From contig NZ_CP130427.1 in assembly GCF_030518795.1 (NCBI RefSeq), positions 6,448,001 to 6,512,000 on the forward strand: 64,000 nucleotides of DNA, read 5' to 3'. The position numbers were made by a program, and so were the translations under genes. This document shows, piece by piece, positions 8,863-16,637 of the stretch (its first letter is position 1; each line of letters opens with the position of its first letter). Under the pieces are notes generated by a model. The model saw nothing but the letters and a program-made list of their open reading frames with translations, was not told the DNA's origin and made no database searches. This DNA is from Micromonospora sp. NBRC 110009. GTDB lineage: Bacteria > Actinomycetota > Actinomycetes > Mycobacteriales > Micromonosporaceae.

Positions 8863-9104
8863 TCTGCCGCTGACACGGGCGGTCCCCGACGATCCGGCCA
8901 GCTCGGCACCAGGAAAAATGGGTGGCCTCGCCAGCCCCTCCCGCCCTACCTTTAACTGGATCTTCGTCTCCGACCCACTCACGAGAGGACTTCACCCCGC
9001 GTGACGCCGCCTGCTCTTTAGCCCTGACACCTTCTCCGCGCATCGGTCGCCGACGTCGCCGTCGGCTCTTTTCCCATGCCTTCCGTCAGGTCTTCAGAGA
9101 GATC

Positions 9105-9453
9105 ATGTCTACGCGTCCTCATATCGTGCTGTCCTGGACCCTTCGACGCACGCGCCTTCCCCTGCTCGAAACGTGCTGCGTCCACTGCCATTCCGGCCCC
9201 GCCAACACCGGCGACGGGAAGCTCCGCGTCAATGCCAACGACAAATTCCTCGACATCTGGCCCCTGGCCGCCTGCGTTTCCTGCAACCACACCAGCAAAA
9301 TCACCGTTCACGATCGCGTCCCGGTCCGGTATCTGAATCCGATCATCGCCCAAGGGGCTGGGCATCAGCCGCGGGGAGATCGCTCGCCCCGTCAAGATCG
9401 GCATTCCGCTGAACCGCAGAACTCACCGGGACTTCTCGTTCCTCCTGCTATGA
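9105..9453 (+). pseudogene. DUF1062-family protein, frameshifted and internally deleted
   Basis: The N-terminal frame (ATG 9105) reads RTRLPLLETCCVHCHSGPA, then KLRVNANDKFLDIWPLAACV, then TSKITVHDRVPVRYLNP. This is the start of DUF1062, with its paired Cys-x2-Cys and FRVNANxKxLDxW signature. Around 9354 the frame is lost. The +1 frame continues with the family C-terminus: GLGISRGEIARPVKIGIPLN, then RRTHRDFSFLLL and a stop at 9451-9453. The pieces add up to ~115 residues, whereas intact members are near 180-200, so the middle is missing. The last part may survive by chance only. The family function is unknown; it is probably zinc-binding. Confidence 0.6.
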
Positions 9454-9687
9454 GCCGCCGCCGTGGGCCTGAGCCGGCGCGAGAGGCAAGGTGGCGGCCT
9501 TGCCCCGGACTGCATCACGCCGCGGTCCGCGCGCGGTCGCTCATGACCGGGCGCGAACGGAGGTCAGGGCCGGCCCGATACCGGCGACGAAGGTGAACGC
9601 CCCGACTCCATCGTCGACCCTGACGGGGTCGGGCCACGGATCGGGGGTTGAGACTGACTGACGACTGGCAGGCTCCGTTGAAGCGGG

Positions 9688-9718
9688 ATCGGCGTCCGGT
9701 GCAGAGCCGGACGCCGAT
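9688..9718 (-). terminator. Hairpin terminator of the alpha/beta hydrolase gene
   Basis: A perfect 12-bp stem, ATCGGCGTCCGG / CCGGACGCCGAT, with a 7-nt loop lies 10 bp beyond the hydrolase stop codon. It is a convincing intrinsic-type hairpin without a U-tract. Confidence 0.7.
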
Positions 9719-9728
9719 ACCGGTCAGG

Positions 9729-10502
9729 TCAGGCTGGTGACGCGCCGGCCCGGGCGAGATGCCGGGCCAGGAATTCTCTGTCGACCCCGACCCAGCGCAT
9801 GGCGCGGTGGGTGCCGGGGTTGGCGAGCAACGTCCTGTCCTTCGAGGCGAAGGCGTCGAACAGTGCGAGAACGGATTGGCGGTCGACGTACTCCTCGTCC
9901 AACGGGAGCAGGAACTGGATCGGGACGGTGATGCGTTTCGCCGCCTCGATCAGCGCCTGGTGCACGAAGAACCCGCCACCGAAGATGGCGGCGGTGATCC
10001 TGGGTTCGACCGCCGTCAGCGGGATTCCGATCGCGGTGCCCAACGACATACCGCCGCCGTAGCCGATCGGCGCTTCGGTGCCGATCTCGGGCAGTCTCTG
10101 GAGGGCGTCCAGGGTCGCCTGCCATTCCGGGACGGCACGCTCCGCCAGTGACGTGACGTAGCGGACGCTGACCGACTCGAAGCGCTCGGTGTCGCCTGCC
10201 GCCAGAGCCTGCTGGAGATCGGCGCGGGCCTGCTCGTCTTCGGCCGTGCGCGGGCGGTCGCCGTGTCCGGGCGCGTCGATGGCGACCACGGTGAAGCCCC
10301 AGGTGGTCACGGTGTCGTGGGCGCGGGCCAGGAGGCCCGGTGTCTTCTTGTGCAGGCCGCCGCCGTGACCCATCAGCACCAGGGGCGCGTGATCGAGGCC
10401 GGATGCGGGCGACCAGAGCACGCCGGGGACCTCGCCCACGGTGAAGTCGCGTTCGACGACACCGTTCGACGAGGTCTCCGCGGTGAAGCGCACAGAATGC
10501 AT
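9729..10502 (-). CDS. Alpha/beta hydrolase (dienelactone-hydrolase-like)
   Basis: A 257-aa alpha/beta hydrolase. Visible features: oxyanion region LVLMGHGGGLHKKTPG (~42-57), strand and loop TVVAIDAPGHGDRPRT, nucleophile elbow in YGGGMSLGTA (GMSLG, Ser as nucleophile), an acid region near LPLDEEYVDRQ and the C-terminal histidine in NPGTHRAM. A segment GDTERFESVSVRYVTSL forms a helical insertion. The likely reaction is hydrolysis of an ester or lactone; the substrate is unknown. The gene follows a 17-codon ORF on the same strand, and its upstream region plus first ~25 codons recur in decayed form at 27.5-27.8 kb. Confidence 0.8.
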   Translation of the reverse strand: MHSVRFTAETSSNGVVERDFTVGEVPGVLWSPASGLDHAPLVLMGHGGGLHKKTPGLLARAHDTVTTWGFTVVAIDAPGHGDRPRTAEDEQARADLQQALAAGDTERFESVSVRYVTSLAERAVPEWQATLDALQRLPEIGTEAPIGYGGGMSLGTAIGIPLTAVEPRITAAIFGGGFFVHQALIEAAKRITVPIQFLLPLDEEYVDRQSVLALFDAFASKDRTLLANPGTHRAMRWVGVDREFLARHLARAGASPA

Positions 10503-10693
10503 AGGTTGGTGCCTTTCGGGAGTGCCGTGATGTTGAGGCGCTCCCAGCGACCCCTACGTCAATCGCCTGACCGTGACGACGGGGGGAGCACCCACGTGCG
10601 TACAGCGTTCATGGGTCTCACCTCCTCGCGCGATGCCACGGTGTCGCGCACGGTATCAGCCCGAGCGTCGTCCCGCCCAGACCATTTCCCCGC
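10399..10693 (-). repeat. Copy 1 of duplicated leader/hydrolase-start segment
   Basis: Read on the minus strand, this segment (promoter region, leader ORF, spacer containing GATTGACGTAGGGGTCGC, hydrolase start) is closely similar to plus-strand 27490-27781. The hydrolase here is intact, so this is the functional copy. Confidence 0.7.
10559..10612 (-). CDS. Leader ORF upstream of alpha/beta hydrolase (17 aa)
   Basis: ATG at 10612 follows an excellent ribosome site (GAGGAGGTGAG). It encodes MNAVRTWVLPPSSRSGD and ends 56 bp before the hydrolase ATG. The start and the MNAV.RW/TW beginning are conserved in the second copy at 27568, while the downstream reading frame is not. This suggests that translation initiation here, or the RNA itself, matters more than the peptide. 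It could be a regulatory leader or the relic of a lost first gene. Confidence 0.4.
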   Translation of the reverse strand: MNAVRTWVLPPSSRSGD

Positions 10694-10710
10694 CAAATAC
10701 CTTGGCGGGG
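10688..10710. promoter_or_regulatory. Dyad CCCCGCCAA-N5-TTGGCGGGG in divergent promoter region
   Basis: A perfect 9-bp inverted repeat with an ATACC centre lies between the hydrolase leader (minus) and the YcxB gene (plus). The symmetry and position suit a repressor operator controlling one or both directions. It is absent from the decayed copy at 27.5 kb. Confidence 0.5.
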
Positions 10711-10758
10711 CGCCAGTCAAGCGCTGCCCGGGGCGGCTGGGAGCACTATCGTTCTGCC

Positions 10759-11256
10759 GTGCACATCCGTTTTGACGTCCCAGCCGATCCCGCCTACCCA
10801 GGCCGCGTGGCCGCTGCGCTCAGCAGTGTTCGGCTGCGCAAGTACGGTTATGTCGGCGCGGTGCTGGCGGCGGTCGGGGCGATCGGTTTCGCCGTCTCGC
10901 GGTGGTTCGCGTGGGGCGACCGGATCTCGCCGCTGTGCATGGCGATGGTCGTCGGTGGCCTGCTGTCGATGCTGTACTCGCCGTGGGTGCGGTTGCGTGC
11001 CCGGCGCCGCTCCAGTCGCTACGCTGTCGAGGGCGCCTACGACATCACCGACGACAACATCATGATGCGCAGCGGCTCGGAGTCCGGCGGCATCGCCTGG
11101 GACGGGGTCGCCCAGGTCAGGGACACCCCTGAGTTCTGGATCGTGTACGTCGGCCGGATGCCGGCGACCGTGATCCCACGCCGCTTGATGTCCGCCGAGG
11201 ACGCCGAGACGTTGCGAAACTATATGGCCAAACGTGGGCTGCTCCAGCTTCGGTGA
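10759..11256 (+). CDS. YcxB-like membrane protein
   Basis: A 165-aa protein starting at GTG 10759 (VHIRFDVPADPAYPGRV). Two adjacent TM helices (YVGAVLAAVGAIGFAVSRWF and MAMVVGGLLSMLYSPWVRL) are followed by a soluble C-terminal domain with the YcxB pattern: YDITDDNIMMRSGSESGGIA, then WDGVAQVRDTPEFWIVYVG and a final IPRRLMSAEDAETLRNYM. A TATCGT box seven bases before the GTG suggests a leaderless transcript. The in-frame extension upstream is low complexity and was not used. The family function is unknown; it is a PH-like, membrane-anchored domain. Confidence 0.7.
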   Translation: MHIRFDVPADPAYPGRVAAALSSVRLRKYGYVGAVLAAVGAIGFAVSRWFAWGDRISPLCMAMVVGGLLSMLYSPWVRLRARRRSSRYAVEGAYDITDDNIMMRSGSESGGIAWDGVAQVRDTPEFWIVYVGRMPATVIPRRLMSAEDAETLRNYMAKRGLLQLR

Positions 11257-11493
11257 ACTCATCTGCCACGAAGCGCTCGTCACGGACGATAACCGGATCG
11301 CGGGTGCCCGCATCCGGACGTGCCGATGAGGATCGGCCAGGCCCGAGGACCGGGCTTCGTCCCACGCCCGATACTCGCGGTCACCGCCTCGCGTTTCCAG
11401 TTCAGGTCGATGCGCGGATCCGCGTCGTCAACTGCGGCCATGCAACTCTTGCTCTAACATCGCGGGTCCCCCGCGATCAGTCGTCGTCGGGGG

Positions 11494-11868
11494 TCACCAT
11501 CGCCGGTCAGCCTGGCGGAGCATCGCGTCTGTTTCGGGGTCGGGCATGAGCTGCCGGACCTCTTGCGCGCAGCGGCAAGCGCCGGCGATCTTGGCAGCCC
11601 ACGTCAGCGCCTCCTCGTGTGAGGCCACGTCGACGACCACGAATCCGCCAATGACCTCCTTGGTCTCCGGGCAAGGGCCGTCGGTGACCATCCCGTCCGT
11701 GGCTACGACGCTCGCCCTCTGGCGCTCCAGTCCGGCGCCGAACACAAACACGCCGGCGTTCACGGCGTCCTGGACCACCGCGTGCGAGGCCTTGCCCACG
11801 TCGGGCATCTCCTCGTCGGGGATGTGGTCCATCGCGCCGTCATTGAACGAGATCAAGTACCGCGTCAT
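11494..11868 (-). CDS. YciI/DGPF-domain protein
   Basis: A 124-aa protein with the YCII-related (DGPF) pattern: MTRYLISFND at the N-terminus and GMVTDGPCPETKEVIGGFVV in the middle, with Cys where the family usually has Phe/Tyr. VDVASHEEALTWAAKIAGAC follows. Such proteins are small ferredoxin-like folds of unclear catalytic role and are often encoded beside ECF sigma factors; none is adjacent here. The start at 11868 is chosen because GGGAG lies just upstream and the family begins with MxYxxL; the longer frame has no homologous features. Confidence 0.8.
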   Translation of the reverse strand: MTRYLISFNDGAMDHIPDEEMPDVGKASHAVVQDAVNAGVFVFGAGLERQRASVVATDGMVTDGPCPETKEVIGGFVVVDVASHEEALTWAAKIAGACRCAQEVRQLMPDPETDAMLRQADRRW

Positions 11869-12014
11869 CCCATGACTCCCTTGTCCCGGCGGCCTCTCCC
11901 GCCGCCTCTCACCTGTTCTACGAACGATCACCCTGGATCCGACGCTATGCCAGAGGAATTTCTCACGGGACCTCCGCCACTCGGCGCCCACAGGCGTCAT
12001 GTCGCCCGTGTTCG

Positions 12015-12471
12015 TGGGGATCATTGCCGCCGCCACCGGCTACGAGTAGTCGCCGACCTGGGCGAGGAGCACGGCCACCGGGTACTGCGCGTGCGCGGCA
12101 AGGGCGGCAAGGTCGTGCTCGTCCCGCTACCACCCGCGGTGGCCCGAGCCATCGACCGGGCCGTTGACGACCGCACCAGCGGGCCGATCCTGCGCAACAC
12201 CCACGGCCTGCGGATGGACCGGCACGCCGCCACCCGCCGACTCAAGCACCTGGCCCAAGCCGCCAGGATCCGAATGCCGAGGATGCATCGCCACATGCTG
12301 CACCACACATTCGTGACGACCATGCTCGACGCCCGCGTCAGCCTGCGCGACGTGCAGATCGCCGCCCGCCACGCCGACCCGCGAACCACCATGCGCTACG
12401 ACCGCGCCCGCAAGAACCTCGACCGGCACCCCAACTACATCCTGGCCGCGTGCATGGCCTACGGGACATAG
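12015..12471 (+). pseudogene. Tyrosine recombinase/integrase, 5'-truncated catalytic domain
   Basis: The frame reads VRGKGGKVVLVPLPPAVARA, then MHRHMLHHTFVTTMLDARVS, then IAARHADPRTTMRYDRARKN. This is the catalytic half of a phage-type integrase: Lys in GKGGK, the HxxR box, the H/R..HADPRTT motif and the Tyr nucleophile in MRYDRAR. The N-terminal arm and core-binding domains and the first catalytic Arg are missing. The second catalytic Arg of the HMLRHTF box is His (HMLHHTF). It is therefore a dead remnant, marking a past integration in this region. Confidence 0.75.
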
Positions 12472-12537
12472 CCAGCACTCGCGGCTTTGCCGATGTCCGC
12501 TGGTTGCTCCTGGGCGACGGTCTGGAATGCTTCGCCC

Positions 12538-13035
12538 ATGCCTTCCTACCCGCCCACCTTCGCCGACCAAGTTGTCGCACAGCCAGCCCGTGCCCAGTTC
12601 GAGGCGTTCCTCGACGAGCACCGCGGCGCGCTCAATGGCTGCTTGGACGGGCTGACAGAGGAACAGGTGCGCCGATCGTTGGTGGCCTCCCGGACCACGC
12701 TGCTGGGTCTTGTGAAGCACGCGACTTTCGTCGAGAAGGTCTGGTTTGACGAAGCCGTCACGTGCCGGTCGCGCGCTGAGATCGGCATCCCGGCGACGCC
12801 AGAGGAGTCGTTCATCCTTGATGACGACGACACGATCGCCACCGTCCAGCACGCACACCGCGAAGCTTGCGAAGCATCACGCCGTGCGACGTCATCCCTG
12901 GGTCTGGACGACATCCTTCACGGGCACCGGCGAGGCCCGCTTCCGCTGCGGTGGGTGTATCTCCACGTGCTGCGCGAGCTCGCCCAGCACTGTGGGCACG
13001 CAGACATTCTTCGAGAGCAGCTCATCAACGAGTAG
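12538..13035 (+). CDS. DinB/DUF664-like protein
   Basis: A 165-aa four-helix-bundle protein. Helix 1, RAQFEAFLDEHRGALNGCLD, is followed by the first conserved metal-ligand helix LLGLVKHATFVEKVWFDE. The last helix, VYLHVLRELAQHCGHADILR, carries the second and third histidines typical of DinB/DUF664 (HxxxH type). These proteins often act as thiol-dependent S-transferases in mycothiol or bacillithiol organisms; a precise role is not visible. ATG at 12538 gives the family-typical start. Confidence 0.8.
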   Translation: MPSYPPTFADQVVAQPARAQFEAFLDEHRGALNGCLDGLTEEQVRRSLVASRTTLLGLVKHATFVEKVWFDEAVTCRSRAEIGIPATPEESFILDDDDTIATVQHAHREACEASRRATSSLGLDDILHGHRRGPLPLRWVYLHVLRELAQHCGHADILREQLINE

Positions 13036-13181
13036 TGGGCGGACGTCGCTCATAGCCGACAAGAGGGTTCCCACGGCGAATCCGTGCCATCGAGCGTGTG
13101 GCCATCCGTCGGGCCGGGTCGGGCAGCCCACGTAACAGTGATGAACAGCGATGGGATCTTGGTTGTACTAGTCTTCACACC

Positions 13182-13805
13182 ATGGCCTTGCGCCCCGACC
13201 AGTTCTATGACCACGCGACGGCTGTCGCTGACAGCGAGCGGCGGCTTCCGCTGGCGCGCATGACGGGATGGGACATCAGCCCGTTCGAACAGGATGGACT
13301 GCGCGTCGCTCCGCTGCGCCCGCCGGTGCTGCCCGAGCCCGCCAGGCACGGCGAGGATCCGGCGGAGTGCCGGAACTGCCAGGAACGCGACCAGGGAATC
13401 TGGTTCAACGATCACTGGCGGCTGGCCCGTGTCCCGGGAGTGGGCGTACCGCTGGTGCTGATGCTGTACCCGCGCGATCACTATGACATGGCGGACCTCC
13501 CCGACGATCTCGCCGCGGAGCTCGGACTGCTGACCACGCGCATCGTCCGCCACGTGCAGGCTCTGCCGCACATCTCGCGAGCCCACGTCTACCGCATCGG
13601 CGACGGCGGCGCTCACCTGCACGTCTGGTTCTTCGCCCGGCCGGAGGGCCAGGCGCAGCTCTACGGATCCTGGCTGGTCGTCTGGGACGACCTCCTGCCG
13701 GAGTATCCCGCCGACGTCGCCGAGGCGGACGCCGCGATCGTGGCTGATGCCCTGGTCGCCTCGCATGGGGGCCGCCGATCGGCCGCCACCCCACCGCGTG
13801 CCTGA
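13182..13805 (+). CDS. HIT-like domain protein
   Basis: A 207-aa protein conserved in actinomycetes. It has MALRPDQFYDHATAVADSER at the start, a Cys-rich segment AECRNCQERDQGIWFNDHW resembling a small zinc site, then ARVPGVGVPLVLMLYPRDHY. The HIT-type catalytic stretch is VYRIGDGGAHLHVWFF, with two of the three alternating histidines (HLHVW) and Trp in the third position. It may bind or hydrolyse nucleotides, but the altered triad leaves catalysis uncertain. A TACTAG box lies upstream. It has no obvious operon partner. Confidence 0.65.
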   Translation: MALRPDQFYDHATAVADSERRLPLARMTGWDISPFEQDGLRVAPLRPPVLPEPARHGEDPAECRNCQERDQGIWFNDHWRLARVPGVGVPLVLMLYPRDHYDMADLPDDLAAELGLLTTRIVRHVQALPHISRAHVYRIGDGGAHLHVWFFARPEGQAQLYGSWLVVWDDLLPEYPADVAEADAAIVADALVASHGGRRSAATPPRA

Positions 13806-13978
13806 CCGGCTGATCCGCAGCAGCAACCGCTCCCGTCACCGCCGCGCCGCCAGCCTCATCTGCAGCCGACCGAGCGTCAGGTTGCGTGACGAGGCACGGT
13901 GAGGTCGAACGCACCGCCGTGCCGATCCGGGTTCCTCAGGTCGTGCCCTCGTTGGACCGTGGCCTAGGCTGCGTCGTC

Positions 13979-14674
13979 ATGGACGAGTCGCGCGGGTCAG
14001 GAGTCCTCCGTCACCAGGCGCTGCACGACGGGTTCGTACCGGCACAAGGGCCGCAGCAGGCCTTCGCCGATGCGATCGACCGGCACATCGAGGAACACTT
14101 CGGACCTGTCGAGTTCGTCTACCATGAGATCGCCTCGCACCTGGTCGGTGTGCATGTCTACGTCGTGGCACCGACCGAGGAACGCCCGTACCGGACGCTG
14201 ATCACCTCTGGGATGAGTGAGCTGCCGATGACGGTCCCGGAGGGTCACGACATCAGCCCGTACGCCGAACTGATGCTCAGCCTGCCGGCCGATTGGCCGC
14301 TGACTGAGGTAGCCGGGATTGACGACGCAACCGGGTGGCCGCTGCGAATCCTCAAGCAGGTTGCTCGACTGCCGCACGAGTACGGAACCTGGATCGGCGA
14401 ATGGCATTCCGTGCCGAACGGCGACCCCGCGCAGCCGTACGCTCCGGGCACCCCGTTCGCCGGAGTCGTCGTCACACCCATGCTGCGTGTGCCACCCGAG
14501 GCCCGGACGATCGAAGTCCGCGGCGGCAGCCGAATCGCGTTGCTCGCGCTGATCCCTCTACATCCGGATGAGATGGCGGTCAAGGTCGAACGCGGCAGCG
14601 ACGCACTCATCGAGGTGCTCGATCGTGGTCGCGTCACCGAATTGCTGGACCCGCGCCGGCCCTCGTACGCCTGA
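13979..14674 (+). CDS. Suppressor-of-fused (SUFU) domain protein
   Basis: A 231-aa protein. The N-terminus AFADAIDRHIEEHFGPVEFV, then HLVGVHVYVVAPTEERPYRT, LITSGMSELPMTVPEG and a C-terminal ILKQVARLPHEYGTWIGEWH together match the bacterial SUFU domain. In bacteria this fold is used in many immunity proteins of polymorphic-toxin systems and in stand-alone proteins. No toxin gene is adjacent, so a role in immunity is only a possibility. The start at 13979 has TAGGCT eight bases upstream, suggesting a leaderless message. Confidence 0.75.
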   Translation: MDESRGSGVLRHQALHDGFVPAQGPQQAFADAIDRHIEEHFGPVEFVYHEIASHLVGVHVYVVAPTEERPYRTLITSGMSELPMTVPEGHDISPYAELMLSLPADWPLTEVAGIDDATGWPLRILKQVARLPHEYGTWIGEWHSVPNGDPAQPYAPGTPFAGVVVTPMLRVPPEARTIEVRGGSRIALLALIPLHPDEMAVKVERGSDALIEVLDRGRVTELLDPRRPSYA

Positions 14675-14798
14675 CCGCTCGATCGTGCGCGCTGACCAAG
14701 ATCACGTGCGCGCTTCTGCCGCTGCCCGAGTGTCTTGACGGCCTCATCGAAGGGCGCGGTACGCCGGCATCTTGTCCGTCAGCACCCGGCGCCAGGGC

Positions 14799-16616
14799 TC
14801 AGAACCACGTGTCCCGGGTGTCCAGGGTGGTCCGGTCCAGGCTCTCCAGCAGATCGAACTGCGGCCCGGTGCGGGGCAGCTCGTACCGGAAGAAGTACCG
14901 CGCGGCCTGCCGCTTCCCGGCCAGGAAGTCGGCGTCGGGCCCGTCCGGGCTGCCCAGCGCCTCCACGGCGAGCAGCTGCTCCAGCCACATCCACGCGATC
15001 ACCACGTGCCCGACGGCCTCCAGGTAGAGGCTGGCGTTGGCCAGGGCCAGTTCCGGGTCGCCGGTGCCGTGCAGCCGCCGGGTGGCCCGGGCGATCCGTT
15101 CGACCGCCGCGCCGAGGTCAGCGGCGAGTACCGCGGCCTCGCCCTCGGCTTTCCAGGCCCGGCTGACCGTGGCCTGGACGGTCTGCAGCAGCAGTTCCAG
15201 CCCGGCGCCGCCGCGCATGGTGACCTTGCGGCCGAGCAGGTCGAGGGCCTGGACGCCGTGGGTGCCCTCGTGGATCGGGTTGAGCCGGTTGTCCCGCCAG
15301 TGCTGCTCGACGTCGTAGTCGCGGGTGTAGCCGTAGCCGCCGTGCACCTGGATGGCCAGGTCGTTGGCGGCCAGGCACCACTGCGACGGCCAGCTCTTGG
15401 CGATCGGGGTGAGCAGGTCCAGCAGGAGGTGCGCCCGGTTCCGGTCGGCCTCGGCGGGGGCGGTCTTCTCCTCGTCGAGCAGCCGCCCACAGTAGAGGAT
15501 CAGGGCGAGCGCGCCCTCCACGTAGCTCTTCTGCGCCAGCAGCATCCGCCGGACGTCGGCGTGCGCGACGATCGGCACCTGCGGCGCGGTCGGGTCCTTG
15601 TCGGCGGTCGGCCGGCCCTGGGGGCGCTGGCGGGCGTACTCGACGGACTTGAGGTAGCCGGTGTAGCCGAGGGCGGTGGCGCCGGCGCCCACGCCGATCC
15701 GCGCCTCGTTCATCATGTGGAACATCTGCGCGAGGCCCTGGTGCGGCTCCCCCACCAGGTAGCCGACCGCCCCACCCCGTCCGTACGGCCGGTACACCCC
15801 CTCGCCGAAGTTGAGCAGGGTGTTGGTGGTGCCCCGGTAGCCCATCTTGTGGTTGAGCCCGACCAGTACCACGTCGTTGCGCGGGCCGAGCTTCGCGTCG
15901 GTGTCGAGCAGCACCTTCGGCACGATGAACAGCGAGATGCCCTTGACCCCGGGCGGCCCGCCGGGGATCCGGGCGAGGACCAGGTGGACGATGTTCTCGG
16001 CCAGTTCGTGCTCGCCGCCGGAGATCCACATTTTGGTGCCGACGAGCCGGTACGTCCCGTCGTCCTGCGGCTCGGCCTTGGTGGTGATGTCGGCCAGGGA
16101 GCTGCCGGCCTGCGGCTCGGACAGGCACATGGTGCCGAAGAATCGGCCCTCGACCATCGGCCGGACCCAGGTGTCGATCTGCTCGGCGCTGCCGTGGGTG
16201 AGCAGCAGGTTGGCGTTGCCGAGGGTGAGGAACGGGTACGCGGCGGTGGCCACGTTCGCGGCCTGGAACCAGGCGAAGCAGGCGGCGGCCACGGCGTGTG
16301 GCAGCTGCATTCCGCCGACCGACTCGTCCAGGCTGGCGGCCAGCAGCCCGGTCTGGGCGAACACGTCGAGGGCCGCCTTGACCTGCGGGATGGTGTGTAC
16401 CCGGCGCCCGTCGAAGCTGGGTTCGGCGGCGTCGGCGGCCTTGTTGTGGGTGGCGAAGTGCTCGGCGGCCACCCGGGCGGAGAGGTCGAGCGCGGCGTCG
16501 AAGGTCTCCCGCGAGTGCTCGGCGTAGCGGGGCCGCTCGGTCAGCCGGGTCACGTCCAGCCAGTCGTGGAGCAGGAACGCCAGGTCGCGGCGGGACAGCA
16601 GGGTGGACGACGACAC
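14799..16616 (-). CDS. Acyl-CoA dehydrogenase
   Basis: A 605-aa FAD-dependent acyl-CoA dehydrogenase of the large (~600 aa) class with a C-terminal extension. Visible signatures: GTMCLSEPQAGSSLADI (FAD/substrate region), YRLVGTKMWISGGEHEL, MGYRGTTNTLLNFGEGVYRP with an extended loop, and WSLAANDLAIQVHGGYGYTR-type C-terminal FAD-binding motif (QVHGGYGYTRDYDVEQHWRD). It introduces the alpha-beta double bond in an acyl-CoA. It is the second gene of an operon with the AAA ATPase (21 bp apart), an unusual pairing for a beta-oxidation enzyme. Confidence 0.9.
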   Translation of the reverse strand: MSSSTLLSRRDLAFLLHDWLDVTRLTERPRYAEHSRETFDAALDLSARVAAEHFATHNKAADAAEPSFDGRRVHTIPQVKAALDVFAQTGLLAASLDESVGGMQLPHAVAAACFAWFQAANVATAAYPFLTLGNANLLLTHGSAEQIDTWVRPMVEGRFFGTMCLSEPQAGSSLADITTKAEPQDDGTYRLVGTKMWISGGEHELAENIVHLVLARIPGGPPGVKGISLFIVPKVLLDTDAKLGPRNDVVLVGLNHKMGYRGTTNTLLNFGEGVYRPYGRGGAVGYLVGEPHQGLAQMFHMMNEARIGVGAGATALGYTGYLKSVEYARQRPQGRPTADKDPTAPQVPIVAHADVRRMLLAQKSYVEGALALILYCGRLLDEEKTAPAEADRNRAHLLLDLLTPIAKSWPSQWCLAANDLAIQVHGGYGYTRDYDVEQHWRDNRLNPIHEGTHGVQALDLLGRKVTMRGGAGLELLLQTVQATVSRAWKAEGEAAVLAADLGAAVERIARATRRLHGTGDPELALANASLYLEAVGHVVIAWMWLEQLLAVEALGSPDGPDADFLAGKRQAARYFFRYELPRTGPQFDLLESLDRTTLDTRDTWF

Positions 16617-16637
16617 GATGCTCCTTCCGTCGTGCCG

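Noticed and set aside
9018..9404. A 128-codon minus-strand frame
   Set aside because: It is antisense to the DUF1062 remnant, which reads far better as coding.
11257..11493. Minus-strand frame reading PVIVRDERFVADEF
   Set aside because: It looked briefly like a protein end, but no flanking homology or start could be seen.
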